From the NCBI GenBank assembly GCA_033980235.1, contig CM067066.1, forward strand, positions 37,323,455 to 37,387,454: 64,000 nucleotides of DNA, in the 5' to 3' direction. Source of the DNA: Diadema setosum (lineage: Eukaryota; Echinodermata; Echinoidea; Diadematoida; Diadematidae). Positions 14,218-27,900 of this stretch are shown piece by piece; position 1 is the first letter of the stretch; each line of letters opens with the position of its first letter. The notes beneath the pieces are model-generated. The model made no database searches. It was not told where the DNA came from and saw nothing but the letters and a program-made list of their open reading frames with translations. Both the position numbers and the translations under genes were made by a program.

Positions 14218-15340
14218 GAGGGAGGGAGAAAGAGATAGATAAAGTGGAGAATGTTTATAGCTGACGCATTACCACCACAAGGTGATCTGTCGACCCAATT
14301 TTTGTGCCTCTGCCAGGTTCTCAAACTTCCATTTGCGTTCACTTCTCCTGTATTGTGGAACGACACTTGTTGAGATAATCGAAAAGGACGTATAAAGAAT
14401 AGGAAAAAAAAAAGATTTCACCGCCAGTTCGACTTGGAGCACCCCTTTATTAAAACCCATAGAACACCCACACTGGATGCAGTCTATCTACTTCTGATGT
14501 GAACTCACTGGACTGCATGCCCGTCTCCCTTGCATCATGCCCCTATTCCAGATCATTCGCGCAGTGAACATTGTCTAAATCGCCCGTAATCAGACCTCTA
14601 GATTTTCATATGGACTGATCTGCGGGACAGATTTATCATAATCAGCTGGCTCTGCTGCCGTATTGTGGTTGGTGAGGTTGAATGATAATGTTGCTGTCAC
14701 GTGAATACCAGCGGGCTAGACATGAGTCCATAATCGTTCTCTCGCCCGTATAACCGACGAGGGGTATGCTCAAGAAAATTATGCATGCACACATATTGAT
14801 GAGAGCGACATCAGCGGTATAGAACCGTCGCTTCTAGCCTCGTGTTGCAACCCCACCCCTACCTTATATTCTCTTTTTTTTAATGTACTGATGTTGAAAT
14901 TTGAAGTACAGAGAGCTTCATGTAGATTTAGTAGATTTATGTGTTGCGATCGTGATTTTTGTGCACAGTTGTGACAAAACGAACAATAGGCATAGATGCA
15001 CACATGAACAGATGACCAAAACACTAGAAGGTCGATGTTTCTTTTACATTGGACACACGATTTTTTTTTCAGAAACTCAGACGCCAATACCTACATGCTC
15101 CCTGAATCACCATGTCTTTCCATCACATTTTTTCTATGCCAGTCGGTTTTTTAATGCACACACACACACTGTATATATGATATTTGTATATATATATATA
15201 TGGTAGCAGGGAGCTCGTAATGATCTACAGGGAAATGATGGTGCCTTAACTTAGGATATTTCATAGTTATAGTGACAACAAAATTGCAATTTGTTTAAAC
15301 TGATATTTGTTGAATTGACCATAAATTGATTATTGTGTTT

Positions 15341-15366
15341 ATATCCAACCTAACATATCCACACAT

Positions 15367-15407
<41 letters not shown>

Positions 15408-15456
15408 TTATATCCAACCTAACATATCCTCACATTGTGTATATATATATATATAT
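15341..15456. repeat. Tandem duplication bearing (TA)n
   Basis: ATATCCAACCTAACATATCC plus CACATTGTG and a TA run occurs twice, with a period of about 68 bp. The TA runs in the two copies differ in length. Confidence 0.85.
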
Positions 15457-15717
15457 ATTAACAGACATTTAAACAATATGCCTCTGAATATATATTTATG
15501 ATATGTGCGCACACTCTGATCATGTATGCTATTGAGGTTACGCCTACGAATGTACATTATGTGCTATAAATGGGGCTACCTGCAAATTTTCATTAAACGC
15601 ACGATCACTGCATATTGTAAATGACTGTATGTGCTTATCGTTGCTTTTGCAGATCTGACGAAAGGCCGAGGATAGGAAGCTTATTAAAGGGGCTTATGCA
15701 TTACAGCGACGTCCACT

Positions 15718-15718
<1 letters not shown>

Positions 15719-15765
<47 letters not shown>

Positions 15766-15791
15766 GGTATGTGCGTGTGTGTGTGTGTGTG
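15719..15791. repeat. (TA)n followed by (GT)n
   Basis: A TA run at 15719-15762 is followed by a GT run at 15773-15791. Confidence 0.95.
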
Positions 15792-18186
15792 GTTTGTACT
15801 TTCACATTTGCAGAGCAAGTGATTTCCCCAGCAGACAAGAAGTCAGACAGCTGTTGGATACATTCATGTCAGAACATTTTCCCGACTGATTAATCAAGGT
15901 ATTTTACGTCGATTGAAGATGAAGCCGAAAGAATCTTAAAATTTGAGGAAAACACATTACACGAGGAGAATTTTACAGTTAGCTCTTTCAATCTTCTGAG
16001 TAATTGAATAATTAAATATGACTTAGTCTCGCTGCTTACTAAAGAAAAAATGTATGGTTAATTGAGAAAAGCACTGAAGGTTGCTTTTGTGCCTAAACAA
16101 AGTATCGAAAGAATCGGAAAATGATTTTCTTTCTAAAAGCTTTTCCTTTCAAAGTTCCATCAGGATATAACATCTCCCCCAATCCTTTCTGCACGAGCCC
16201 TCTCGTCTGCTCCCTCCCCCTAAACCAGCCCCATGGCCCATCCACTTATCTTCCCGCCAAAAGGATGGATTATTTCTTTTGGCGCAAATCTCATTTTTCG
16301 TCACATCATCCACCACGTGATCATGAGCCACGGAAGGACCCACCAGACAAGGGGGCAATGTGGTGTGCCGAGCCGCTGTCCTTGAAGTGATTTGCACCAA
16401 CGAATTATCATGCATGCTGGTGTGTGTTTGTGTGATGCGAGTCGCCGGAGGAGAAAATCTGATATATTGTTTTTGTTCTTCTTATTGTTGTTGTTGTTGT
16501 TATCATTGCAGTGTGTGTGTGTGTGTGTGTGTGCGTTTGATTGTGTTGTTCGTGACTGAAGAGGCAATTCGTCGATGCGTCCATCACAGACGTCCTGACT
16601 GTACATAAATAGCCTGCACCCGCCACAAATTATGTGCAGTGGATGGGACTTCGAGGCCTGCGTTTGAAGTGTCGTTATTACCCTCCCCCCCCCCCCATGA
16701 TAAACTTACGAGTATGTCAGCTCTTTATGGAATTTTTACATTTTCGTTTTATCCAGCAATGAGATATCATCTAGGTCGATTTCGTTTCTCGAGACAAAGG
16801 AAGTCAGCAATTCATTGATAAGTGATAAAGTCTTTATCACCTGAGCATTATTTTGCGATAATCAACGTTTTCGAACCACAATATCATATCCATCACTGTC
16901 CATGAAATCATTTTGTGCATGCTAAATTGATGATAAATTACCTGCACAATATATTTTTTGGAGAGATTGAGCCACTCAATCAATTGCCGTGATAATTTGC
17001 TTCATTTCTGTGACTTAGATGTTGCAGCGCAAATTTGAAATTTCATTCAATTCGATTCTTTTTTTTTTTAAATCAGTTCTCCAGACGACATGATATAACT
17101 TGGATATGCTTATAATTTCTTCTTCTTCTTTTTTTTTTCTGACGACGAATTTGTGAAGAATAAAACTCAATTTTTTTTTTTCAAAATGATAATTCGCGCG
17201 ATTCTTTCGTCACTGACAAAAATTAATAGTTATTTTTACAAACATGGGGAACGCCATGAAAATTACATGATGATGTTTGTAAATTGCAAAATATAAATTA
17301 TGAGCATTCAAATATACATTCTACAACATTTTAACATTGGCTCGCCTGTGTCATTTAGGTTTAACTTATCTGCACAAATAAATACGGCTTAAGTGGCCGA
17401 TATTTTCTGCAAATCTCAGTATTGTCTACATTCATGTACGCATTTGGTCATATAAGTTGTGCGTCATCATGTAATGAAAGGCAATGAACTAATGAAAGAC
17501 AAATGCCGACTGTGGCAATATAGCCTCCACAGTTTTCTAATTCTTTTATTTCTTTTTAATTATTTTCCTTCTGATGGAGTACGACAAATTATATATAAAT
17601 TTAACGCTTAGCATCTGATAAATTCATATGTGTCAAAAACTAAAATATTATTCTCCCGACATTGTACGACTTTCGCGATGACGCATCACATCACTAAGCA
17701 GTAATTGCGATAGCGGCATGAAAAACGGGCAGTGATTTATATACTCAACGTGGATTTGCTTTACTGACGGTGGGACGGATTTCTTGATGTAGGGCCTATA
17801 CCTACATTTTATGCATGCGACATGTGATGCAAATCTTAGTACCGGTACTTCATGACCGATGTGCTCACACACACCACCCCAATAGGGGTGCCTTATTTTC
17901 ATTGTCCCTGTTCAATTATTCATTCTCGATTGGATGAACGGACGGAAAACACTTGACATCGCACTGGTAGAGACACGCGTGTGGTTGCAATTAACTAATT
18001 CCTTCCATAACTGAAAGAGTGGATTGACCGCTGTCTGTAATATGCAGTGACACGGCATCATTGATTAACTTCTCTTACTCTCTCTCTCTCTCTCTCTCTT
18101 GTCTATTTCTATCTACCCACCTTTCTATCTAGGTCATAATAAATCAAGCTATCACAATACCTTTTTCATAGTAAATGTATTTGCGA

Positions 18187-18252
18187 TCTACCCACACACA
18201 CACAGACACTCACTCACACACACAGACAGACAGACACACACACGCACACAAA

Positions 18253-18295
<43 letters not shown>

Positions 18296-18302
18296 TTATA
18301 TA
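18187..18302. repeat. (CA)n then (TA)n compound microsatellite
   Basis: An imperfect CA/CACAGA tract switches to TA at about 18266. Confidence 0.95.
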
Positions 18303-18378
18303 TAAAAAATAAGACAGAAACCAAATTTTCAAGCGATTCGCTCTTTCTCAAGTCCTCTTGTTTGATATTATTTCACCA

Positions 18379-18379
<1 letters not shown>

Positions 18380-18460
<81 letters not shown>

Positions 18461-18461
18461 A

Positions 18462-18494
<33 letters not shown>
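18380..18494. repeat. Self-complementary (CA)n-(TA)n-(TG)n microsatellite
   Basis: A CA run (18380-18404), a TA run (18405-18442) and a TG run (to 18494) together form one long near-perfect palindrome. Confidence 0.95.
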
Positions 18495-19014
18495 ATTTAA
18501 TGTAATGATGCACAGTCGTGTTCATATTGTTAATTCGTATAATGTATGTATGCATATGAAAGGGTAGTGCTCGCTATAGGTTAAGGGTCAAGAGTCAATG
18601 GCACCCCATTCTTCCCGGGGAAGACTCTATGGGCGGGACCCTCAGAAAGTCATGGGTTTGTTGTGATTTTTTTTTTATTCATTTTGAAATGCTAAAAATT
18701 GGGTAGGTTATCGTGTGATATGTGTAAAATGTATTTATTTCATGTTCAAAATTCTTCATTCTTATCATAACTATAATATATAGGCCTAATAGTCTTATAT
18801 CTTTCTGTCTGTCTACCTATCCACTCTCTCTCCCCTTGTAATGTAGGTGGTAAATCAACCCAATCAATGGAGTAAATCGCCCTTCTGACCGCACAGACGA
18901 GAATCGGATCTCCTGGCCACGGCTAATTGAGTTCGAATCGATGGGCGGCGCCTCCCCGCGCACCAATAACCACGTGACCGAGCCACGCTCCCCTCCGAAT
19001 CCCATTGCAACAGA

Positions 19015-19135
19015 ACACGGTTGTGTACAGTGGATGACGTTCCATCTTTCTCCTGAAGCAAGAGGTCCTGGATTCGAAACCTTCAAGGCGCTTACGTGCT
19101 TGGACAATATTGTTTTACCCACTGTGTTCCTCATG
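19015..19135 (+). mobile_element. Decayed copy of the same tRNA-derived SINE family
   Basis: The degenerate head (GTGTACAGTGGATGACG and GGTCCTGGATTCGAAACC) is followed by GCTTACGTGCTTGGACAA, TGTTTTACC and TGTTCCTC. These align in order with the SINE at 58525. The 3' body and tail are lost. A second B-box-like GAGTTCGAATC just upstream (about 18929) may be part of another remnant. Confidence 0.6.
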
Positions 19136-22100
19136 GCAGCCGAGGAGTACGATATAAGATGTGTATTGATATTGGCAATAATGACGAGACTTTTCGTCAG
19201 TGAAGATATGCATGGAAAAAGTTGCCCTGAGTTAATAAGATCATAATAATGTTATCACTATTACTCACACAAAGAGAAATATACGACCATTATACATCAT
19301 GGCGTTTGAAAAGCCTAGATTAGACGCTTGTCCCCAGGTGTTTCTGGCAATTACTCAATTGAAGATCCATTGAGAGTATGACTCGGAAATGGATGAGAGT
19401 AATATTGCGACCGGAATCATCACTAATCGCAGTTATATCCCTTACTACAGGAGATTTAAGTGTTATTTATCTTTGTTCTCTAGTACAGATTATCATATCG
19501 GTCGTGTCGGTAAGTTGGAAGTGGAAAGAAATACTTCTGTGATTGATTACATCTGGTTATCAACAATTTTCAAGGTGTCGAAGTGATATGATGAATGTCC
19601 TGTTTTCCTCCGAGATCGACAAGGACGTTTTCATTCTACAACCATCAGCAATATAGAAAGGGAAAACACTGATGCGGAGGTTGGGAAGGTTTCCTGTATA
19701 TCAGTTGCCTGGTAAATTTAGATCGAATAGATGGATGGAGCTGTTGCCGTATAAAAGCTGTCCGTTCCATCGAGATACCCAATCAAGCATTTGAGTCCCA
19801 CAAGGATTCACACTGTCTGAACTGACAGGAATGAATTATGACTGCATGCCAATGAGAAACCACGAGGGACGCTCGGCTATATTTCGTTGTAGGTGAATTC
19901 TTTGATTGGTTCACAATGTTAACATCCCCTTTTCCATCGGTGGAGAACCATGCGCAGGGTGGTGAAATAAACCACACATAATTATTGTATATTAATCTTT
20001 ACTTTTGGTTCTGTACTGTATTTGCCTTGAAGATGTAAGCTAAGTGGGATGATGCTTACAGAATGTTATGTGCGAGTAGCTACATTTTCATGATCTCGTT
20101 CCTCATTCGTTCCGCGTGTCCCAGTTTGCATGATACGTTCTTAGACGTATTTTTTTTTTTCTGACGTGTGTTGAACTTGAATTACTTTTACTTACATTTT
20201 CAAACATATAGATTACACAAATCACGTGATTGTGTTGATGTTTTACAATTGCAGTATTAAAAATCCATAATAAAGATTTTTAATACATTCATCATCTTCA
20301 TTCCTCTGTTTCTCTTCATTTTTCGATAACAAAACAAAGTAGAGAAACAATTAATTTCGCAATGTCAACTCCTACAATTGCTTTTAACAATACCGTATAA
20401 ACTTTCTATAAAAAAAAAAAAAAATCTGCTTCCTGCATGGTTTTGATTTAACAGCCAATAGACTAGGCACCAAATGACACGGCCACCACCACCACCAACA
20501 ACAACAGCAACAATGATAATAATAATAATGATAACAAAATCAAATAACTAATCACGTCATTACGAGTTCCTATCCACCTTCCAAATCTGATGACAACATT
20601 CACATATTTAACGAAAAAAAGTACAATTTTTCTCGTGGGGGGTATAAGTGACTTCTCTTTTGATTTGTATTAACATTTGTTTCGAAGACTCAAGTGATCA
20701 AGAGAGTTGTAAAAGTTTTTTTTTTTGTGATAAAATGATAATTTTACGTACGTATCAAAAAAAAAAACCAACCTACACACATCAGAATATTTGCTTTGCT
20801 ATATCCGACCAAACTCCATGGCGTTAAAAAGTAATATTAAGTCATTATCTAAGTATATAGCTGTATGAGTTGTTCTAAGTATTTCGTGTGTGTGTGTGTG
20901 TGTGGGAGGGGTGAATATGTGGTAATAATTATCCGGTGCGCTATGACTGTACCCTATAACATCACCAATAAGCACGATGACCGGACTTATTCTTGCTCAG
21001 GGCATGACCACATGCAGTAGCTTTCATCGCACCAGTCTCTAAGGCGACAATTAAGTCGATACCGACAAGAAACTCTCTTTTTAAGTGGCTTTAAAATTGT
21101 AATAACGTTTAGGACTAAATAGAGTAGCTTCAAGCCACGTTGGTCTCGGCATATCATTTCGCTATAGCTCCTGTACTTGTTATTTCCATTTGACCCCGCG
21201 GGAAGGGGAACTCGCGAAAGGTCAAAACCAACGAGCCACCATCAGACCCAGTGACGCACATCACGAGATATCGTAATGTATGTAGCTGGGAGCGGTTTTG
21301 TGCCGTCCAATTAGGGCGAATTACCATGTTATTATTTGTCATACATCCCCTTAAAAAATAGCGCAAATATGGGCTGATAAAAATCTCAACGCAGGCCACT
21401 GAAGAGAATGGAAAACGTTGCAAATTGCAAATGTTTTAATTGATGATAGATTAAATACTATAGGCAGATCATAATTAGGAAGCGCTGAGTTAGGTAAAGA
21501 ACTGAAAACATCAAGTGATGGCTTTCTTTGCTTCAGTGTAATTAAATCTCAAACAAATGCTAGTTTGCCTCGAGGCAACGTAGGCATATGCTATACGATT
21601 CATCAATTCACTGGTGGTTCTACACATACAGCCACACCACTTTGTATTATATGCAGAAACACTCGCCAACACACACTCCATGACAAAATGTACAGTGCAC
21701 ATTCGGATGCACAGTATTATTATTTCTTCTGGGTGGGGGGGGGGGGACATAGCATCATGATCTTACAAATATTTAACTCTAACGTACAGCAAAGTCCCTA
21801 ATATCATAGGATAAAAGAAAAATAGATTGTGCTTTCCACTGCACTGTCCTACCAAATAATGAAGACTCACTATATCAATTAACGACAGTATGAGTGATTT
21901 CCGACAATGCAGAAATAAAAAAAAAGTAAGATTTGCTATATACTTTCTAACCTCAGAAAAGTCTTATTCTTGAAAATCTTTATGGACATTATTTCTTTGT
22001 GTTGTTTTGCTTACGCCATAGAAGTTATATGTTTAGTTCTTCACCGCACCATTTTACTCATTACAACTATCCTTCGTGTCATTCAGTCATTTGGTTTTGA

Positions 22101-25100
22101 TCATCCACCCTGCGGCTTTCATATTTGTGATATCATTCGGAGAATACTTGGAATTTTCATCGTCCCCGCCAGCATTATGACCACTCTCCCTTTAATTTCA
22201 TCTCATCATCATCATCCTCTATCTTTCTTTCTTTTTTTCATCACGTTGTTTTTCGCTCAGATATTGCTTCTACGTCCTTAAAAATTTGTCCCTTCGTTCA
22301 CATCTTCCCCTGACGACAAAGCAACATTGTGTCTCTTCCCCCAGGCAAGCTCTAACCAAGGAGAAAGGTAAACAAGAATGTTTGCTGTCGTGCAGTCTTT
22401 TCTTGTCTTGGGTATACTATCTTTCCCTTCTTCTATTACTGTTTTGCAGTGTAAATTTTGTTTCGTCCGTAATAGAGCCAAAAATGTAGACGCAAAATTT
22501 TGCGCGAAAGGGGGATGATATTGATCATTATCTTCTTCAAACTGGTATCTTGTGAGGTAAAGGTGTGTGGGGGGGGGGGGTATAGTCAGTCTGTGCAATT
22601 ATTTCCGGCTGAATAACCAAAGACAAATGTAAGTCCCTGTGCCAGGGCCCACCTATGTTAACTTTGGATGTGTCGCCGTGTTGGCTTTAGTTAATCATTC
22701 ATAGCTTTATCGCCATTATGAGAGGAGATGCTGGTGGTAGTTGGATCATGGGATGGATAGAACATGAATTTTAAACTGACTAAAAATGTCAAAGGCGAAT
22801 AATCTCCATGTTTCGGCAAGGAAAAAAAAAACACATTGTTTTCATGGCTTACAAGCCTCAGTCACGTCTGTCCTGGCTTCGCTAATGTATAGCCATATCT
22901 TCCACATGCAGACATGCCCTCGGCGAAAAAATCATCATGCGATACAGGGTATGCTCTCCGATAAAAGCCAGCTCATTTCAGCTAAATAATCGTGTAAAGT
23001 GGCTTGTGGCTTACCAATATCAATCTATCAGAGTCAAGGTCGTTTAGTAAATGTGCATTAGAAATATTTTTTTTTTTGGCGACCTGGCTTGAACAACAAC
23101 TGGATGACGTCGTACGCCTAAAATGAAAATTACTATCATACCGTTTAATAGGAAAAATACAGCACAGGCTTAGATGAGCTGATTGATGCATGCATGCAAT
23201 TGTTACGCCCAATGCCATCAACAAGGGACATTCTCGGAGATTTGGAGCCCCCTCAAAAGAGGTCTTCCACCATTAGTGGCTAAACATTATCCCATTTTAT
23301 ATAATAGTCCATGCAGATCTTGGAAGGTATAGAAAAACCCTCCCTTTCCACCACACCATCACCACATCCCCTAGCCCCCTAACAACCCCCCCCCCCCTCC
23401 ATGATCACAGTTAAGAAGTCAAATACCGCAGTTAACATTAGAATGGCTGACAGAGCTCCCATGTAGTTTGGAGCTACGGTCTCGTAGAATTATAACCATG
23501 GCTAGCTTCTTCGAGATCGGCTTCTAACAATTGCCTCTTCAATCCTATACAACCCTGTCCTCTAACACTCATTCGCTCGTTGAATGTATTTCGATTTGTT
23601 CCTGAAATGTTTTACGAAATATATACGTTGAGTTTATTTGGTTATGCAGGTATCGACCTGCTTCTTTTAAAAGGCCGTTTCATATTTCTGATTTCACATA
23701 ATATATCTGCAGTGACTCAGTTTTACTGAGCTTAAATTGAAAACATAAAGAATTTTACACATAACTACTAAGAACAGCAACAACAAGAGAAATATATCCA
23801 TATCTTTGTTTGTTTGTTAATTTGTGAGTTTGATTTCTTTCATTCCCTTAACAAACTTTTGTGTTGCACATACATCAGACACAGATGAACGAGACAAAAA
23901 AAAAAAGTTGTTTTTCTTCAACTGTCCCGCTGTAAACAGTATACATTTACATGTTCAGTAAGAGATTTAGAAACTTATCTTCAGGGGTTCGGTTTTATTA
24001 ACTAGGCACATCTTCTTTTCCGTCTAACTGCAGGCGCCATTCTGTGAAAACACACAATTCCATCACTGGAGTGACTGTACTTGAGGAATTCATATTTTGC
24101 CACATGAATCAGCGAGATTACAGCCGAACGAGAACAACATCTTCATTAACATACAGATGAAGGAGGGCTTGAATGGTATTCGCATGAACTAGGTCATGGC
24201 AGGAATTATGATTTCCCCATCTTCTATAACTACACCATAACTAAATGAAAGATCAGCCTATTTCAATTCTTTATGATAGCTGACGCCAGTCGACAAGCGG
24301 ATTACATGTCATATACACACTGAGTGAGCGTCGAGGAAAAACTTCGCATAATCTCCAAGTTGCATATCGCAGTATATTACCATGGGACATTATAGCGCCA
24401 GGGAGGGGCTGGTGCGTCGTAGTCTGCGTCAAGAAGTCGCGCTCGCATTATCAATTCCAACCTGGGGAAGAGCTGTGAAAATTCACACCTCCGTCTCTGA
24501 TATCATGACTGAACATACAATGGCGCTGTCCTGACGGCGGGCATATGGCGTCGGAAAGCGCTTCGACGACCTACAAAAAATGCTGTTTCTCCGACTCGTT
24601 TTCGTACTTCCTTGTCGTTTTCTGTTCTTGACCGCGGAGTCTCAAATACAAGTTGTGTTGGAAGCAGTGTTCCACACACGACACACACACTCTGCCTATG
24701 ATGTACAGCATATCAGATACGGTCTCGCATGACAGGCTACGCATGTAAATTAGTTTTTCATCTTGGACTAAGATGAAGGAGCGGTATCGGCTTCGGGGGC
24801 CCGTTTGAGGGCACCTTCTTATTTTTCTCCAGTTTTTTAGAGAGGAAGAATGAAATGTTGAGCAGAAAAAAAGCTGCATTCTTCAGCCTTGTTTCTCTGC
24901 GGAAGTATGTGTGAATGTGTGTGCGTGTGTTTGTTTGTGTGTGTGTATGCATACTTTTCCGTTTCCAACATGATGCGATATGGTGGATTCGCTATCGGAT
25001 GGGTAACATGAAAGTGTCCCGCAAAAAAAAAAGGGGGGGGGGGGCTAAAGTTCTAGTTTCGTGCTTGCACTCAGCAATACTAGAATAATCTTTTGGAAAG

Positions 25101-25320
25101 AAAATCCTCAAGTATATGAGTTGTTGTTTTTTTATGGCTTATTCACCCTCTGTGTACCCTATGCTCAGCATTTTTGTATGGTACAGTTAGAAATACGGTG
25201 ACTAACTAATCTCTCCCTAACGTATTTGAAAAAGAACCCCCCAAAAATCATATTTTAGTCAACAATAGAACATTAACACCACATCGTTACGAACAATACA
25301 AACTTTTCATTGTTGCAAAC

Positions 25321-25665
25321 ACACTTAGTTTCTCCCACACGGATCCTGTCCTCCGTCAGCTAAACTGTCTTCCTTTCAGGTCCATAATCCACTACAAGTT
25401 ATACTTCTGTCCCCTTTCAAATGCCTCCACAGTTCTCAAGCTCCTCCATACTAATTTGTCAACCATCCAGGTACACACTCCGCTCCTCGCAAGACACCAC
25501 ACTGAACCATCTCACTTCCAAGATGCTGGCCACACTTGGTAATATAACATTTTCATCTCCTATAGCTGCTCCAAAACTTCAGAATCAACTACCCTAAACT
25601 CTCTGCATCCATGAATGCATCAATGTCTTTCATAAAATCTAAAAACTCACTTTCTCCATTATGAT
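25321..25665 (+). pseudogene. Decayed LINE (non-LTR retrotransposon) ORF2 C-terminal fragment
   Basis: A plus-strand frame from about 25335 reads HTDPVLRQLNCLPFRSIIHY then KL. This matches the PVL..LHWLPV..RI.YKL motif that follows the reverse transcriptase in CR1/Jockey/L2-like elements. Further on, AAPKLQNQLP (from 25566) matches the conserved AAP.LWN.LP motif. Stops and frame changes lie between them, so it is dead. The short AT-rich tail after 25665 may be its 3' UTR. Confidence 0.7.
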
Positions 25666-27737
25666 AAGTTCAGTGTGACGCGCATTTGAACTTATACTTT
25701 AAAATGAGCTATATATATCCATTATTATTTTATCAGTATTTACTTTAACTTCTTGTTAAATGCAGAAATCTAATTAGAATCTGCAGTTATATGCGGGTAT
25801 TTGAAAGTAAGATTATTATCAACTCACATAATTTGCATACATAATTGCAACTATAATTTCGTGAAAAAATACATTTATATGTAAGTTTGTAAATTTGAGA
25901 TTTTTTATTTTAAGTCCGATTTTGATGACACTTCTGTTATTCTGTTTGATTTAATTCATTTATTCTAGTAAATTTTGACATAGTATGGAACTGCAAAATC
26001 ATGATAGATACATCATGCTTCTCTTATATGCGTTAAAAATCTATAATACTGCACAGGGTGAAAAACGCTACATGAAACATTATACACCACGAGAGTAAAA
26101 GCAAATATATTCAAGCTAATGACACTCGTAATTACCTTCAATGGACAACATGCTCTTGTGAATCTCCTGTTATGTAATACAATAACCACTACTCCACTGT
26201 ATTATCCTGCTCTAATTCTATCACACATATCCTTTAATGACATGTAAATATTCCAGGCACAAACTCGTGCACTGGTTTCTATTATCGATTGTCTTCGGGT
26301 TATTGTTGTTAATGTTTTTTTTTTCATATCGTGAAGAGACTGGCGTATAAGTGGTTTCGGGAGGTAGGAAAGAAACGACCCTCAAAGTGAGACGAGGAGC
26401 TAATCCGTTTGAGATCCGTGTTACGTAACAGCAATTAGCATTCATCATTATATGTCAGAGAGACCAGTATGTCTTATACAGGGATTCCACGTTTTCCTCT
26501 TCTCCTCTTAGACTGTTAATTGCTCCTATGTTTGAATCAATCCTAAGCTTGTGATCTACTGATGACACCTAAGGGCTGTGTCTGACCAAAAAAAAAAAAA
26601 AATGCGTTTAGAGGGGTTCTACATTATTATCCGTTACTTGAATGATGAGCAATGAGTTTTAAGAATTATTAGTTAGGATAGTTACGTTAACCAGACAGTA
26701 ACCAAACACACGTCATGATGTTATCTATAATAAATGAAACGTGTATTTATTTAGATATTGAGTGATATGTATTTTCCGTTGACTAAAAATGTAAACCTTT
26801 CAGTCTGAAAAATAGCCTGAGCTTGGTCTCCAATAAGCATTTTTTTCCGTCCGTTACTCTGTGATATATCCTGTACGGCTGGAAATTGTCAAAATTGATC
26901 ATTGATATAAAACCAACGTAGTTCTCATTTCTCGATCCTGCGATACGCGCAAGTGTAAATTATTTCAATACTACATAAAAGAGTCATAGTTGTCATTCCG
27001 CAGGAAAGCATTATTGCCGCCATAATTTCATTTTTTAATAATCTACGTTGTGTTGCGTTCATGTAATAGGTTTAAGCATGACGTAATTTAACAGCAGGTG
27101 TGACAAAAAACGATGCAAGCTGTTACAAGCAGGACCCAATGTTAAAATAATTCCCCTTTTATGACTATAATTGTTGAAACGGATTGAACCGTTGATTCGA
27201 AATTGATATTAAGTTTGTAATCACACGTTACTTATTTTTCCCTACCATGTAAGTATCCTGAGCTCTTTAAAACAACTTTTTTTTACAACCATTTCTTTGA
27301 TTCCGTAACAACCAATCAGGGCTGTGAATTAGAATACGACTGTTAGTTGGTATGATAGCAACAATTATCATAATATAAAGATTTATTCCCACAAATATCG
27401 TCGAGATATACGCTTCCTGGACTGTTTTTTTTTTCTTGGATTTAGTAATCACGACATCTTACGGAATAAGAACCATTAAATCTTAGTAAAATTGAAATTA
27501 ATTTCAATTGAATTTTAAACTAGCATTCGTTTAATGATGATAAAATACATATTCATGCTTAGTAATACATACCACGCTAAAGTGTGCTCGTTATCAATCT
27601 CAATCAGTCATCATCTATATTACGAACTCAGTTTGTAGTCATTCAGTACAATGGGGCTGTTAACACTTTACACTGTTCATATCAAATTTTGGAAGTCAGG
27701 TGGTTAAAATCTCTTTAAACTAATAGATTATATTCAA

Positions 27738-27900
27738 GTTCAAGTTCAAGTTGATTCATTTCATTTTTAACAAAATAATTAGGAATACAACGAAATGTTC
27801 GCATAGACAGATAATGTCACGAAATCGAGGTACAACAATGTGATGAACATAATAACATGTAATAAAGACACAGGTAAATTATTATTTACCTGTGTATTAC
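27738..27900 (-). mobile_element. Probable non-LTR 3' end with (CTTGAA)n tail, minus orientation
   Basis: On the minus strand an AT-rich body ends in AAATGAAATGAATCAACTTG followed by CTTGAA repeats. The inverted pair ACAGGTAAATTATTATTTACCTGT (27871-27894) marks its inner edge. The call rests on layout only. Confidence 0.35.
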
